DNA of 64,000 bases from SIG437 sp045648985 (lineage in GTDB: Bacteria; Bacillota; Clostridia; UBA1381; UBA9506): NCBI GenBank assembly GCA_045648985.1, contig JAZROZ010000028.1:45542-109541 (forward strand), read 5' to 3'. This document shows, piece by piece, positions 32,519 through 41,772 of the stretch (position 1 is the first letter of the stretch; every line of letters starts with the position of its first letter). The notes under the pieces are model-generated. The model ran no database searches. It saw only the letters and a list, made by a program, of their open reading frames with translations, and was not told where the DNA came from. The translations under genes were made by a program, and so were the position numbers.

Positions 32519-34431
32519 TATACGTTGCCTCCTTTTTTGCCTTCAGGACTCTGTGCACTCCTGCTTCCGATAGCAAGAACAATCCAGAATATTAAAAGCA
32601 GCTTATAGTTATACCAGATATAGTCTGTCATTCCTTGTAGTAATAGCCCTGAAATACCGGACACAGAAGCTATAACGACAGATGAGCGCAAGCTTTTTGC
32701 TCCGTTTTCCAAAACACTGTTTATACCTGATTTGTAAAATTTTATTATAATAGCAGCAAAAACAACAAATCCGCTGATACCAAGCTCAGTTATAAGCTGG
32801 AGATACAGATTATGAGAATGAAGTGCAAATTTAGCACCTGATGCCGCATAATCAACATATATTTTTGAAAAAGCATCAGAGCCGGGACCAATACCCGAGA
32901 GCCAATAATCCTTGATTATCATAATTGCACTTCTCCATATTGATACTCTGTATGCCGTCGAACTGTCTTCCATATTTCCAATGCTTGCAAATCTGCCAAT
33001 AACCGTTGAATTGCTTGATAAAAGCGTAGGGATAAACGGTATAACAACAATGATTATCAAAGCGCATAGCGTCCATCTTTTATCTGTCATAACAAGGTAT
33101 ATCATAACAGCAAGCATCACACCGAGCCACGCACCGCGCGACCATGTGAAAATCAGGCAAACTCCCATTAAAGCAAGCACACCTAAATATAAAAACTTGT
33201 GAAGTATCTTCCCGCTTCGCAGAAAGAAAGCTAAAGCCAAAGGAATTGACAGAACAAGGAATTCTCCCAAAACATTTGGATTATCAAAGGTAGAATATAC
33301 TCTGAGCTTTATGTCTTCAAACATATTTTCATCTACCCAGGAGGCTGTTCCCGTTATGCCTAAGAAATTTTGCACAATTCCATAAAAGGCAACTAATCCA
33401 CCGAAGAGTACAAAACTGGATATTATCGCCTTATATGTTTTTTCATTCCCTAAAGAATTATATAAAATAACGTAAAAAATCATAAATGCTATGTGAAGCA
33501 TAAAAATCTTTATACTACTCATAAATGCAAATGAATTTATTGTTCCCAAAAGATAGGACAAGGCAAAAAGCGCAATCGGTGCATAAAGCGGTGAATATGA
33601 GAACTTAACTCTTTTATCGCGCACAATTTTTAGTATAAAAGCCACTGCACATACGATTGAAAGTCCCGCTAAAACCATAGTCGGAAGTATGGGTGATGCT
33701 ACCGCCGTTACAAATACCCCCACATAAACATACTTCAAGGTTAAAATAATAAATATCGCACCCAATACCGCGCATATAAAATCAATCGGTGTGAGTAAAA
33801 ATGCACCTATTGCCAAAAGCGCTCCGATTATTGAAATTGTAACGGCGCCTTTCATTTGGATATTGTCATCCTCTAAAAACAGGCGACTATGTTCATTTGC
33901 CGCATTATCATAAAAAATACATCCTATACTTTTTAAAATATAACTTCCTTTAAAAAGTGATTTAAGGCTTCTGTTTATCAAAATAAATATCGCACCCAAA
34001 ACAACAATCAAAAGACATCCTAAAATCGCAGCCATCGTGCCTGAGCCCGATACAAATCTTAAAATGGCGTAAAATACACCAAAGGAGCAAAGCAAAATTC
34101 CGTATATTCTGATGCTGACAAGATTCCAGCTATCTATAAAATATAAAACAGAGCTGCCGCTTCTTATGTTTCCATAAAGCTTTTCTACCTTTTTTGCAAG
34201 ATATTCAAAAAAGAGAACCGGCGACAAAATAATCTTACCAAAAATGCTTTCCTTAAGTACAGTTTCGCTATCTTTTTTCCTTTTGAAAAAACGACCTATT
34301 ATACTTTCAGATACAGTTCCCTCTATAAAATCACATATTGCATAAAACACCTTACCAAGTATGCTGTGCGGAAAATATGCTGCTATATTTTTAAACAGCT
34401 TCACAAAAAAACTGCCTATTGTACTTTGCAT
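32518..34431 (-). CDS. O-antigen ligase/polymerase-like membrane protein
   Basis: The 637-residue protein has a 90-residue N-terminal region with amphipathic repeats (FKNIAAYFPHSILGKVFYAICDF split by loops) and about twelve membrane helices. The Wzy_C/WaaL motif region near 485-570 holds WRSAIMIIKDYWLSGIGPGSDAF and HSHNLYLQL. Such enzymes polymerise or transfer lipid-linked glycans outside the membrane. It sits one base after murJ. In a Gram-positive cell the acceptor would be a wall polymer or protein; that is inference. Confidence 0.9.
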   Translation of the reverse strand: MQSTIGSFFVKLFKNIAAYFPHSILGKVFYAICDFIEGTVSESIIGRFFKRKKDSETVLKESIFGKIILSPVLFFEYLAKKVEKLYGNIRSGSSVLYFIDSWNLVSIRIYGILLCSFGVFYAILRFVSGSGTMAAILGCLLIVVLGAIFILINRSLKSLFKGSYILKSIGCIFYDNAANEHSRLFLEDDNIQMKGAVTISIIGALLAIGAFLLTPIDFICAVLGAIFIILTLKYVYVGVFVTAVASPILPTMVLAGLSIVCAVAFILKIVRDKRVKFSYSPLYAPIALFALSYLLGTINSFAFMSSIKIFMLHIAFMIFYVILYNSLGNEKTYKAIISSFVLFGGLVAFYGIVQNFLGITGTASWVDENMFEDIKLRVYSTFDNPNVLGEFLVLSIPLALAFFLRSGKILHKFLYLGVLALMGVCLIFTWSRGAWLGVMLAVMIYLVMTDKRWTLCALIIIVVIPFIPTLLSSNSTVIGRFASIGNMEDSSTAYRVSIWRSAIMIIKDYWLSGIGPGSDAFSKIYVDYAASGAKFALHSHNLYLQLITELGISGFVVFAAIIIKFYKSGINSVLENGAKSLRSSVVIASVSGISGLLLQGMTDYIWYNYKLLLIFWIVLAIGSRSAQSPEGKKGGNV

Positions 34432-34432
34432 A

Positions 34433-36001
34433 TTAATTTTCCTCCTTGCCAGTTTCTTTTTTCGTTTTGACTATATTTAAAATATCATTAATTTCCTGAG
34501 CCTTTAAAATACATAAAAGAACAACGTAAACAATAATACCCACACCACCGGGAATAATTAAAGAAAGTATTTTTCCGACAAATCCGTCCCCAAAGCTGAG
34601 CGCTCTTAAAACAAAGTATGTAACTGCACCCATTACGAGTGCACCTAAAAGATGCTTTAAAAAATCAATGGCAAAACCTTTGTCTAAAACACTATATCTT
34701 TTTTGTATGACAAATAGGAGCGCTGCGCCAATCATATTTGCTGCAACAGAAGCAGAAAGAGCAATTCCGCCTATTCCAACACTAAGGCCTTTTATTAAGA
34801 TAAAGCTGAGCAAGATGTTTAAAACTATTCCGCCCATTGCAATATACATAGGTGTTTTGCCGTCCTTTGACGAATAGAATATTTTATTTGCAATCTCAGA
34901 AATTGCAAAGCCGAGCATACCCATAGAATAGAACATAAGTGCAGTAGCAGTAAGCTGAGTGCTTTCTGCGTCAAACTGTCCTCTTTCATAAACTAAACGT
35001 ACAAGCGGAGTTTTGAGCACTATGAAAAGTGCCATCACGGGAAAAATCACTGCACATACTATTCTTAAGGCATTTTTTGATAAATTTTTGTATTCTGTCT
35101 TATCCTTGCTTTCCGCCGCTCTTGAAAGAGACGGAAAAATTAGATTTGAAATAGCATAAGTAAGCACTCCAACAAGGATTATATAGAGCTTGTTCGCATA
35201 ATCAAGCGCTGCAACTGCACGTCCGCCTGAAAGCCCCGATGCAAGATAAATATTTATCGTTGTATTTATCGGCTGCACCCATGAGCTTATTAAAATAGGA
35301 AGTGCAAGCAGGGCAGTTTTTTTAATTCCTTCGTTTCTAAAATTAAAGTTCGGTCTGAATTTATATTTCTTCCTGATTAGTGCAGGGATTTCTATAATAA
35401 GCTGAAACGACCAGCTTATCAGCATTGCAATACTGACTCCCGTAATCCCGAGTTTAGAGCCAAAAATGAGCAGGAAAATCACCATAAACCCATTTGAAAC
35501 AAGACTGATTGCAGCAGGTACATTAAATTCACCCAAAGATTGAAGCAGTCCTGCCAAGGAATAAGCAAGAGCCGTAAAAATCATACTTGGAAAAAGTATA
35601 ACAACAAGCTTTGAAGCCAGTTGTTTTGTTTCGTAGTCTAAGTCATTTCCAATGAAGTTAACAATCTGACCTGAAAAAATTATTCCAAATATGCAAAGAA
35701 CACTTGTAATTATAAAAACTAACGTTATAAAGAGATTTGCATATCTCCCCGCTTCTTCAAGTTTGTTTTCCTCAAGATAGCCGTTATATACGGGAATAAA
35801 TGCTGCCGAAACTGCAGCACCTAAGGTTATATCAAAAAACAAAAGCGGAATACGGCTTGCGGTCAAAAATGCCTGTGCCTCCGTGCCCGTACCGAAAAGG
35901 GACGCAAAAAGGATATCTCTGTACATTCCTGCAACTTTAGCAAGCAGAGTAGCAATTATCATAAATCCCGCTGTTTTCAAAACATTTTTTACGTTCAGCA
36001 T
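34433..36001 (-). CDS. murJ: MurJ-type lipid flippase
   Basis: The 522-residue MATE-like protein has about fourteen membrane helices and the MurJ features ATLLAKVAGMYRDILFASLFGTG (with conserved Arg), FFDITLGAAVSAAFIPVY and FPSLSRAAES. MurJ flips lipid II for peptidoglycan synthesis; close paralogues flip other undecaprenyl-linked glycans, possible here given the ligase and GT4 neighbours. The ATG at 36001 follows AGGAAAGG, giving the usual family length; the longer frame adds a non-homologous segment. It is first in the long minus-strand cluster. Confidence 0.92.
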   Translation of the reverse strand: MLNVKNVLKTAGFMIIATLLAKVAGMYRDILFASLFGTGTEAQAFLTASRIPLLFFDITLGAAVSAAFIPVYNGYLEENKLEEAGRYANLFITLVFIITSVLCIFGIIFSGQIVNFIGNDLDYETKQLASKLVVILFPSMIFTALAYSLAGLLQSLGEFNVPAAISLVSNGFMVIFLLIFGSKLGITGVSIAMLISWSFQLIIEIPALIRKKYKFRPNFNFRNEGIKKTALLALPILISSWVQPINTTINIYLASGLSGGRAVAALDYANKLYIILVGVLTYAISNLIFPSLSRAAESKDKTEYKNLSKNALRIVCAVIFPVMALFIVLKTPLVRLVYERGQFDAESTQLTATALMFYSMGMLGFAISEIANKIFYSSKDGKTPMYIAMGGIVLNILLSFILIKGLSVGIGGIALSASVAANMIGAALLFVIQKRYSVLDKGFAIDFLKHLLGALVMGAVTYFVLRALSFGDGFVGKILSLIIPGGVGIIVYVVLLCILKAQEINDILNIVKTKKETGKEEN

Positions 36002-36143
36002 TTTGTCTGCCTTTCCTAAATTTAATCTCTCTTTAAATAGACTCCTACAGAATATAATTATATAGATATTTACGTAAAAAGTCAATAAAAAAAGCATTTT
36101 AATCCCTCTCTTGCGGTGTGCATCAAAACAGAGTAAAAAATAA

Positions 36144-36186
36144 TTAACATTCTGTTAACAAATTATTAACAAAGGTATTGTATAAT
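36144..36186 (+). promoter_or_regulatory. Three PhoP-box-like TTAACA repeats and -10 box before the LCP gene
   Basis: TTAACA occurs exactly at 36144-36149, 36155-36160 and 36166-36171, each 11 bases apart with 5-base spacers, and TATAAT follows at 36181-36186. A degenerate fourth copy (GTAAAA) lies at 36133. This is the arrangement of PhoP boxes in Bacillus subtilis, where PhoP controls wall polymer genes under phosphate limitation. There is no independent -35 box, as expected for an activated promoter. Confidence 0.6.
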
Positions 36187-36293
36187 ATAATTGCTATTTA
36201 TATGTAAATCAGCTAGTAATACTAAACAGACATATTTTTTAGAATACAATCTATACAAACGATGCTTTTACATAACAAATCGGGAGGCAAGTT

Positions 36294-37247
36294 ATGAATA
36301 AGAAAAAATACTTTGTTTCGCTTATAATAACAGTTATGGCGCTGCTTTCTATATTTGCAGGACTCAATGCGGCACTCAGCGGCGGCTCCATTATGGATAA
36401 TATTTCTCATCTTTTAGATAAAACTACCTCTGACAAAATGAATATACTTGTTCTAGGACTTGATAAAGAAGCAAAACGAGCTGATGTCATAATGGTGGTC
36501 GGTGTTGACTCCGAATATGATAAAATAACCGTTATGTCAATTCCGCGTGATACAAGAGTGGAAGTATCTCCGGGAAGATATGACAAAATCAATCACACTA
36601 TGGGGTACACTAATCCCGAAGAAACAATTATAAACGCAGTTAAAAATCTGACAAATATGCCTATTCACTACTATTGTGAAGTGACTTTTGAAGGCTTCCG
36701 TGATTTTATCGACCTTTTGGGCGGTGTGGAATTTGACGTTCCCGTCGATATGCACTATGATGATCCCGCGCAAGACCTTTCTATCCACCTTGATAAAGGC
36801 CTACAGGTATTAAACGGAGCACAGGCAGAAGGTGTTGTGCGCTTTAGAAACACATATGCAAGAGCTGACCTCCAGAGAATAGAAGTGCAGCAGGATCTCC
36901 TAAGGGCTCTCTTTGAACAGAAGCTTACTGCAAAATATATCTTAAAAGCTCCTCGTTTAATCAAGGAAATGTATGAAAGTGTCAACACTAACCTATCCGT
37001 TGCGACTGCACTTAGATATGTAGGAATGCTAAAAAATCTTTCTGCCGAATCCCTAAGTACATGTACTCTGCCAAATACCCCGAGAACTATTGGCGGTGTT
37101 TCATATGTAGTCCCTGTTACAGAACAGGTAAAGCAAGTTGTTTTAACAGAGTTTGGTTATCCCCAAGAGGAAGCCAAGGCGTTAAAAGAAGCACAAAAAG
37201 AGGCAGCAAAAGGCGTCTTTAGCGGCCCGATTGATGAGTTGAACTGA
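36294..37247 (+). CDS. LCP-family (LytR-CpsA-Psr) glycopolymer transferase
   Basis: The 317-residue membrane-anchored enzyme attaches undecaprenyl-linked glycopolymers such as teichoic acid or capsule to peptidoglycan. A single N-terminal helix (8-28) precedes the catalytic domain with LVLGLDKEAKRADVIMVV, SIPRDTRVEV (conserved Arg pair), INHTMGY and RFRNTYARADLQRIEVQQ. GGGAGG lies six bases before the ATG. It faces away from the murJ/ligase operon, so both halves of glycan assembly share one intergenic region. It is followed by rsmA after two bases. Confidence 0.93.
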   Translation: MNKKKYFVSLIITVMALLSIFAGLNAALSGGSIMDNISHLLDKTTSDKMNILVLGLDKEAKRADVIMVVGVDSEYDKITVMSIPRDTRVEVSPGRYDKINHTMGYTNPEETIINAVKNLTNMPIHYYCEVTFEGFRDFIDLLGGVEFDVPVDMHYDDPAQDLSIHLDKGLQVLNGAQAEGVVRFRNTYARADLQRIEVQQDLLRALFEQKLTAKYILKAPRLIKEMYESVNTNLSVATALRYVGMLKNLSAESLSTCTLPNTPRTIGGVSYVVPVTEQVKQVVLTEFGYPQEEAKALKEAQKEAAKGVFSGPIDELN

Positions 37248-37249
37248 TT

Positions 37250-38134
37250 ATGAGTAAAAATTTTCATTCAAAAAAAGATGTAAAAAATACAATGATGAGT
37301 CAGGGCCTCCACTTTAAAAAAAGTTTAGGCCAGAATTTTTTGACGGATGAATCGGTCTTAGCTGATATTGTGGGTGCAGCAAATATAGAAAGCGAAGACT
37401 ATGTTCTGGAGATAGGTCCCGGAATGGGTGTCCTTACCTGCGAGCTTGCAAAAAGAGCACGCCACGTCGTTACTGTTGAGCTAGACAGAGATATTTTGCC
37501 CTTGCTTTCGGAAAATACTAAAGAATACAATAATGTAGATATAATAAATAAAGATATTTTAAAGGTTGATTTAAAAGAACTCCGTGATACATACTTTAAT
37601 GGAAAATCCTTTAAAGTAATTGCAAATCTTCCTTATTATATAACAACACCGATTGTTATGAAGCTACTGGAAACTGATGTAGCAATCGAAACAATCGTGA
37701 TTATGATTCAGAAAGAGGTTGCCGAAAGACTGACTGCCCTGCCTGGCACAAAGGAATTTGGTGCAATTTCTCTTTCCGTAAATTATTATGCAGACTCAGA
37801 AATTGTAAGACTAGTACCGCCTGAAGCATTTGTACCGGCTCCAAAGGTTTTTTCAGCTGTGCTTAAGCTTTCGGTGCTAGGCAAACCTAGAATAGAAATC
37901 AGCGACGAAAAATATCTTTTCAGGCTGATAAAAACATCCTTTTCAAAACGCCGCAAAACCTTTTTAAATGCAATTTCGGGTGAAAATGGACTTGGAATTT
38001 CAAAAGAGGAAGCTAAAGATGTGCTTTTAAAGCTGGGATTAAGCGAAAATTTACGGGCAGAAACACTATCTTTAGAACAATTTGCACAAATTGCCGAATT
38101 TTTCTTGAAAAAAATTTGTGAAAAAAAACATTGA
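37250..38134 (+). CDS. rsmA: 16S rRNA dimethyladenosine transferase
   Basis: The 294-residue KsgA enzyme dimethylates two adjacent adenines in helix 45 of 16S rRNA late in 30S assembly. Seen are KKSLGQNFLTDE, the SAM-binding VLEIGPGMGVLT and the catalytic NLPYYITTP, with the C-terminal RRKTFLNAI. It starts two bases after the LCP gene and is presumably co-transcribed with it, an unusual partner. Confidence 0.97.
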   Translation: MSKNFHSKKDVKNTMMSQGLHFKKSLGQNFLTDESVLADIVGAANIESEDYVLEIGPGMGVLTCELAKRARHVVTVELDRDILPLLSENTKEYNNVDIINKDILKVDLKELRDTYFNGKSFKVIANLPYYITTPIVMKLLETDVAIETIVIMIQKEVAERLTALPGTKEFGAISLSVNYYADSEIVRLVPPEAFVPAPKVFSAVLKLSVLGKPRIEISDEKYLFRLIKTSFSKRRKTFLNAISGENGLGISKEEAKDVLLKLGLSENLRAETLSLEQFAQIAEFFLKKICEKKH

Positions 38135-38332
38135 GTTTTTATAAAAAAAGACTATCAATTTTATCCAACTTGAAGTATAATTAATCCAATAGTGATAATT
38201 TTCTGATTATATACATAAAATAATCAATGATTGATACGCTTTGCAGCGCAGAAAGTTATTGAAAGCATCATTAACTTTTACGTGAAATATACAAGCAAAG
38301 ATAAAAGAAGAAAGACGAGAGGAGAATTAACC

Positions 38333-40084
38333 ATGACTGAAAACAAAGCAGTACTCAGCTGGCTTGACGAGATGATCGCTCTTACAACTCCGGATGAAGT
38401 TATCTGGATTGACGGATCAGAAGAACAGCGCCAGAAACTTTATGATGAGTCCGTAGCAGAGGGAGAATTAATTAGATTAAACCAGGAAAAGCTTCCGGGT
38501 TGTTATCTTCATAGAACCGCTGAAAATGATGTTGCCCGTGTTGAAGACAGAACATTCATCTGTACAAGAACAAAAGAGGACGCAGGCCCGACAAACAACT
38601 GGGAAGACCCACAGGTTATGTACAAAAAGCTGTCTGATTTATTCAGAGGCAGCATGAAAGGCAGAACAATGTATGTTATTCCATATATGATGGGTGCATA
38701 CGGCTCACCTTTCTCAAAAATCGGTATTGAGCTCACAGACTCAAGATACGTTGTTCTTAACATGATGATCATGACAAGAACAGGCAAAAAGGTTTTAGAC
38801 GAATTAGGAAACAGTGACGATTTCGTACGTTGTCTCCATGCTAAGAAGGATATCGATGCAGAAAACAGATATATCTGTCATTTCCCTGAAGACAACACAA
38901 TCTGGACAATCAACTCAGGTTACGGCGGAAACGTTTTATTAGGTAAAAAATGCTTCGCACTCAGAATTGCAAGCAATATGGGACATAAAGAAGGCTGGAT
39001 GGCTGAGCATATGTTAATCTTGGGCCTTGAGAATCCACAGGGCGAAGTTAAATATATCGCTGCTGCATTCCCATCAGCTTGTGGTAAGACAAACCTTGCT
39101 ATGCTTATCCCGCCGAAAGAATTAGAAGGCTATAAAGTATGGACAGTAGGCGATGACATCGCTTGGCTCAGAATAGGTAAAGACGGCAGACTTTGGGCTG
39201 TTAACCCTGAAGCAGGCTTCTTTGGTGTTGCTCCGGGTACTTCAACAAAAACTAACCCAAATGCACTCGCTACAACAATGAAGAACACAATCTTCACTAA
39301 CGTATTATTAAATACAGAAGACAACACAGTATGGTGGGAAGGCTTAGACGGCGAACCTCCGAAGAAAGGTATCGACTGGAAAGGCAATCCGTGGACACCT
39401 GATTGTGGCGTAAAAGGCGCTCATCCGAACTCAAGATTCACAGCTCCCGCTGCACAGTGTCCTTGTATTTCTTCAGAATTCGAAGCACCGGAAGGCGTTC
39501 CGATTTCTGCAATCGTATTTGGTGGAAGACGTGCTAAGACTGCTCCGCTCGTATATGAAGCATTTGATTGGCAGCACGGTGTTTTTGTTGGTGCTACAAT
39601 GGCATCAGAAACAACAGCAGCTGCAGCTGGTGCAGTAGGTGTTGTAAGACGTGACCCAATGGCTATGATTCCATTCTGCGGGTACAATATGGCTGATTAC
39701 TTTGCTCATTGGCTTGAAATGGGTAAGAAAATTCCTAATGCTCCAAAAATTTTCCACGTTAACTGGTTCCGTCTTGATGATAACGGCAAGTTTATGTGGC
39801 CGGGATTTGGGGATAACTTAAGAGTTCTCAACTGGATTTTAGACAGATGTGAGGGAAAAGCAGGAGCTAAAGAAACAGCTATCGGTTATCTCCCGAACCC
39901 ATCTGATATCAACGTAGAAGGTCTTGATATAGATGCTGCTACACTTGAAAGCCTTTTAAGTGTTGATAAAGAAGTTTGGAAAGCAGAAATCGAAAACCAA
40001 AAAGAATTTTTTGCAAAATTTGGTAATGACCTTCCTGAAGGCATTAAAGAAGAGCTCGAAAAACTCGAAGCAAGACTTGCTTAA
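38333..40084 (+). CDS. pckG: Phosphoenolpyruvate carboxykinase (GTP)
   Basis: The 583-residue enzyme interconverts oxaloacetate and PEP using GTP or GDP. The GTP-class kinase loop FPSACGKTNLAM, the GVDDIAW-type metal motif (VGDDIAWLR), the PEP-binding SGYGGN and FGGRR mark this class rather than the ATP form. In anaerobes it often runs toward oxaloacetate for succinate or propionate routes. The ATG at 38333 has GAGGAG eight bases upstream; the longer frame is not supported. Codon use is more biased than its neighbours, suggesting high expression. Confidence 0.97.
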   Translation: MTENKAVLSWLDEMIALTTPDEVIWIDGSEEQRQKLYDESVAEGELIRLNQEKLPGCYLHRTAENDVARVEDRTFICTRTKEDAGPTNNWEDPQVMYKKLSDLFRGSMKGRTMYVIPYMMGAYGSPFSKIGIELTDSRYVVLNMMIMTRTGKKVLDELGNSDDFVRCLHAKKDIDAENRYICHFPEDNTIWTINSGYGGNVLLGKKCFALRIASNMGHKEGWMAEHMLILGLENPQGEVKYIAAAFPSACGKTNLAMLIPPKELEGYKVWTVGDDIAWLRIGKDGRLWAVNPEAGFFGVAPGTSTKTNPNALATTMKNTIFTNVLLNTEDNTVWWEGLDGEPPKKGIDWKGNPWTPDCGVKGAHPNSRFTAPAAQCPCISSEFEAPEGVPISAIVFGGRRAKTAPLVYEAFDWQHGVFVGATMASETTAAAAGAVGVVRRDPMAMIPFCGYNMADYFAHWLEMGKKIPNAPKIFHVNWFRLDDNGKFMWPGFGDNLRVLNWILDRCEGKAGAKETAIGYLPNPSDINVEGLDIDAATLESLLSVDKEVWKAEIENQKEFFAKFGNDLPEGIKEELEKLEARLA

Positions 40085-40159
40085 TTCTTTTAAGTCAGTT
40101 AGGCTTTTAGCCTGATGAATAATATTTTGTTAATCATTAAAACAAGGAGGACTTCTATT

Positions 40160-40360
40160 ATGAAAAAGCTTTTAACTGCTCTCTTAGCGTTAATGGTTGT
40201 TGCTTCATCATTTGCAGCTTGCTCAAATGAAACTGCTCCTGAAGAAACAACACCTGCTGTAGAATCTACAGAAGAAGCTACTGAAGAAACAGCTGCTGAA
40301 GAGGAAGTTGCTGGAGAAGAAGCTACTGAAGAAGCTACTGAAGAAACAGTTGCTGAATAA
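40160..40360 (+). CDS. Tiny acidic lipoprotein
   Basis: The 66-residue product has a lipoprotein signal (MKKLLTALLALMVVASSFAAC, split at Cys21) followed only by an acidic tail of Glu/Thr/Ala repeats (EEATEETA, EEATEEATEE). An AAGGAGG site lies upstream and a strong terminator directly after. The sequence looks like the signal and linker of a clostridial solute-binding lipoprotein without any ligand-binding domain. It may be a real mini-lipoprotein or a truncated relic; the intact expression signals favour the former. Function unknown. Confidence 0.75.
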   Translation: MKKLLTALLALMVVASSFAACSNETAPEETTPAVESTEEATEETAAEEEVAGEEATEEATEETVAE

Positions 40361-40375
40361 TTTTAAAGCAATAGA

Positions 40376-40422
40376 AAAAGGAGCTGTAGCAAAATGAAAT
40401 TCATTTTGCTACAGCTCCTTTT
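40376..40422. terminator. 21-bp perfect stem-loop after the mini-lipoprotein
   Basis: Arms 40376-40396 and 40402-40422 are exact complements (core GGAGCTGTAGC) with A-rich and T-rich flanks. The right arm occurs again at 40668-40681, linking it to the palindromic element. Confidence 0.85.
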
Positions 40423-40681
40423 AGGCTGGACGGAAAATAGTGCAGATTGAACAAACTGAGCGAAAGTAAGGCATATCCTTGCTTTCGGTTACCCGAAGGC
40501 GTACGACGGTACGTCGAGAGGCGAAGTTTGTTCAAAACACAAGGCAATAAAAAAATGAAGAAATTCGCATTTGCGAATTTCTTCATTAAGTTTTATCTTA
40601 TTTTTCACTTATCGTTAGAGTATAAAAGGCTTTATTATGCGTTTTTCTTTGCCTTGTGCGGTGTGCACATTTTGCTACAGC
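40383..40681. mobile_element. MITE-like 300-bp palindromic element
   Basis: GCTGTAGCAAAATG at 40383-40396 has its exact complement at 40402-40415 and again at 40668-40681, giving terminal inverted repeats. Inside are three more exact inverted pairs: 40447-40457 with 40525-40535, 40538-40547 with 40649-40658, and a 16-bp stem 40554-40569 with 40572-40587. No credible protein is encoded; open frames here lack ribosome binding sites. The structure is that of a non-autonomous repeat element inserted by, or built around, the terminator. Confidence 0.6.
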
Positions 40682-40701
40682 CCCTCTTTTTATTCTTGCA
40701 A

Positions 40702-41724
40702 TTATTTTACCTTAATACCATCAAGAACGCTCTGTTCTATTTCAATGGTATAGTTTCCTTTTAATGAATCAATATATTCATTGAATAAGTCAGTTGTTAA
40801 TTCGTTTGTAATTGTAGATATGCTGCTTTCATATTCTGCACCATCTGTTAAAAGCTCATATCTTTTAAGAACATGCCAGCCATAAGAAGTTTCAACGAGT
40901 TCGCTCACTTCGCCTACTTCCAATGCAAGTGCCGCCTGTTCGAACTCTGCAACCATCTGACCGTTATTTGTGATTGTATAGCCGTCAGGTGAGGTTTCCA
41001 TACCAGGATCTTCGCCGTATTCTTTAACTAAAGCATCAAAGTCCTCTCCATTTTTTGCTTTTTCTAAAACCTCATCAGCTGTTTCTTTTTGATTAACACG
41101 GTAATCTTCTACAGACATTCCTGCCTCAATCTGTTCTTGAGATGGTGAGCTTGAGATAAGAACATGCTTAACTCTTACATATTCATCAAAATATCTCTCA
41201 TCTACATCTTCTTCAGATGGTGTTAATGCTTCTGTATTCTCTGTATAGTAGTTCTGTGCAAACATGCTTGCATATTCTGATTTTTCCAAAAGCGTTTTAA
41301 GCATATCATCGCTTAAGCCTGTCATGTCTTTTATCTCATCAATCTGCTCTCCGCCTGCGTCTACATAAGACTTTATTGATGACTTTGTTTCAGCACTCAG
41401 CTCGTTTCCCGCTTCCTTTGCCAGAAGTACGCCTATTTCTGTACGGATACATTCTTCCATAGCCTTGTTTTTAGCAACATCTGATGCTTTCTGTCCGTCT
41501 ATTTCACCTTCCCAAAAGATTTTAGCCTCTTCCTTGGTTGAAATTCCCGCTTCAGTTAACATCTGTGCTTTAATATTTTCCAGATAATACATATACTCTG
41601 CTTTAGAAATAAGATTTCCGTCAACTGTTGCAATCTCCTTAACTACTTTAAGTCCGCTGCAACCTACGACAGATAAAATCATTAATAAAGACAGCGCTAA
41701 AACTATTAATTTTTTCATAAGTTT
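40702..41724 (-). CDS. PrsA-like foldase lipoprotein (parvulin-type peptidyl-prolyl isomerase)
   Basis: The 340-residue lipoprotein helps secreted proteins fold outside the membrane. The signal ends in a lipobox VVGCSG; an N-terminal SurA-like helical region (to about 190) precedes the parvulin domain (VRVKHVLISS, EDFDALVKEYGEDPGM, NGQMVAEFEQAALALEVGEVSELVETSYGWHVLK). GTG at 41724 is preferred because AAGGAG lies eight bases upstream; ATG at 41718 is an alternative. It follows mfd in the same direction after 48 bases. Confidence 0.92.
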   Translation of the reverse strand, partial: KLMKKLIVLALSLLMILSVVGCSGLKVVKEIATVDGNLISKAEYMYYLENIKAQMLTEAGISTKEEAKIFWEGEIDGQKASDVAKNKAMEECIRTEIGVLLAKEAGNELSAETKSSIKSYVDAGGEQIDEIKDMTGLSDDMLKTLLEKSEYASMFAQNYYTENTEALTPSEEDVDERYFDEYVRVKHVLISSSPSQEQIEAGMSVEDYRVNQKETADEVLEKAKNGEDFDALVKEYGEDPGMETSPDGYTITNNGQMVAEFEQAALALEVGEVSELVETSYGWHVLKRYELLTDGAEYESSISTITNELTTDLFNEYIDSLKGNYTIEIEQSVLDGIKVK

Positions 41725-41772
41725 CACTATAAACACTCCTTATATTTCATTATATATATTCTACATTATACA

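Noticed and set aside
40401..40764. Two overlapping open frames inside the palindromic element
   Set aside because: They lack ribosome binding sites and consist largely of the inverted repeats; the region is better explained as a MITE-like element.
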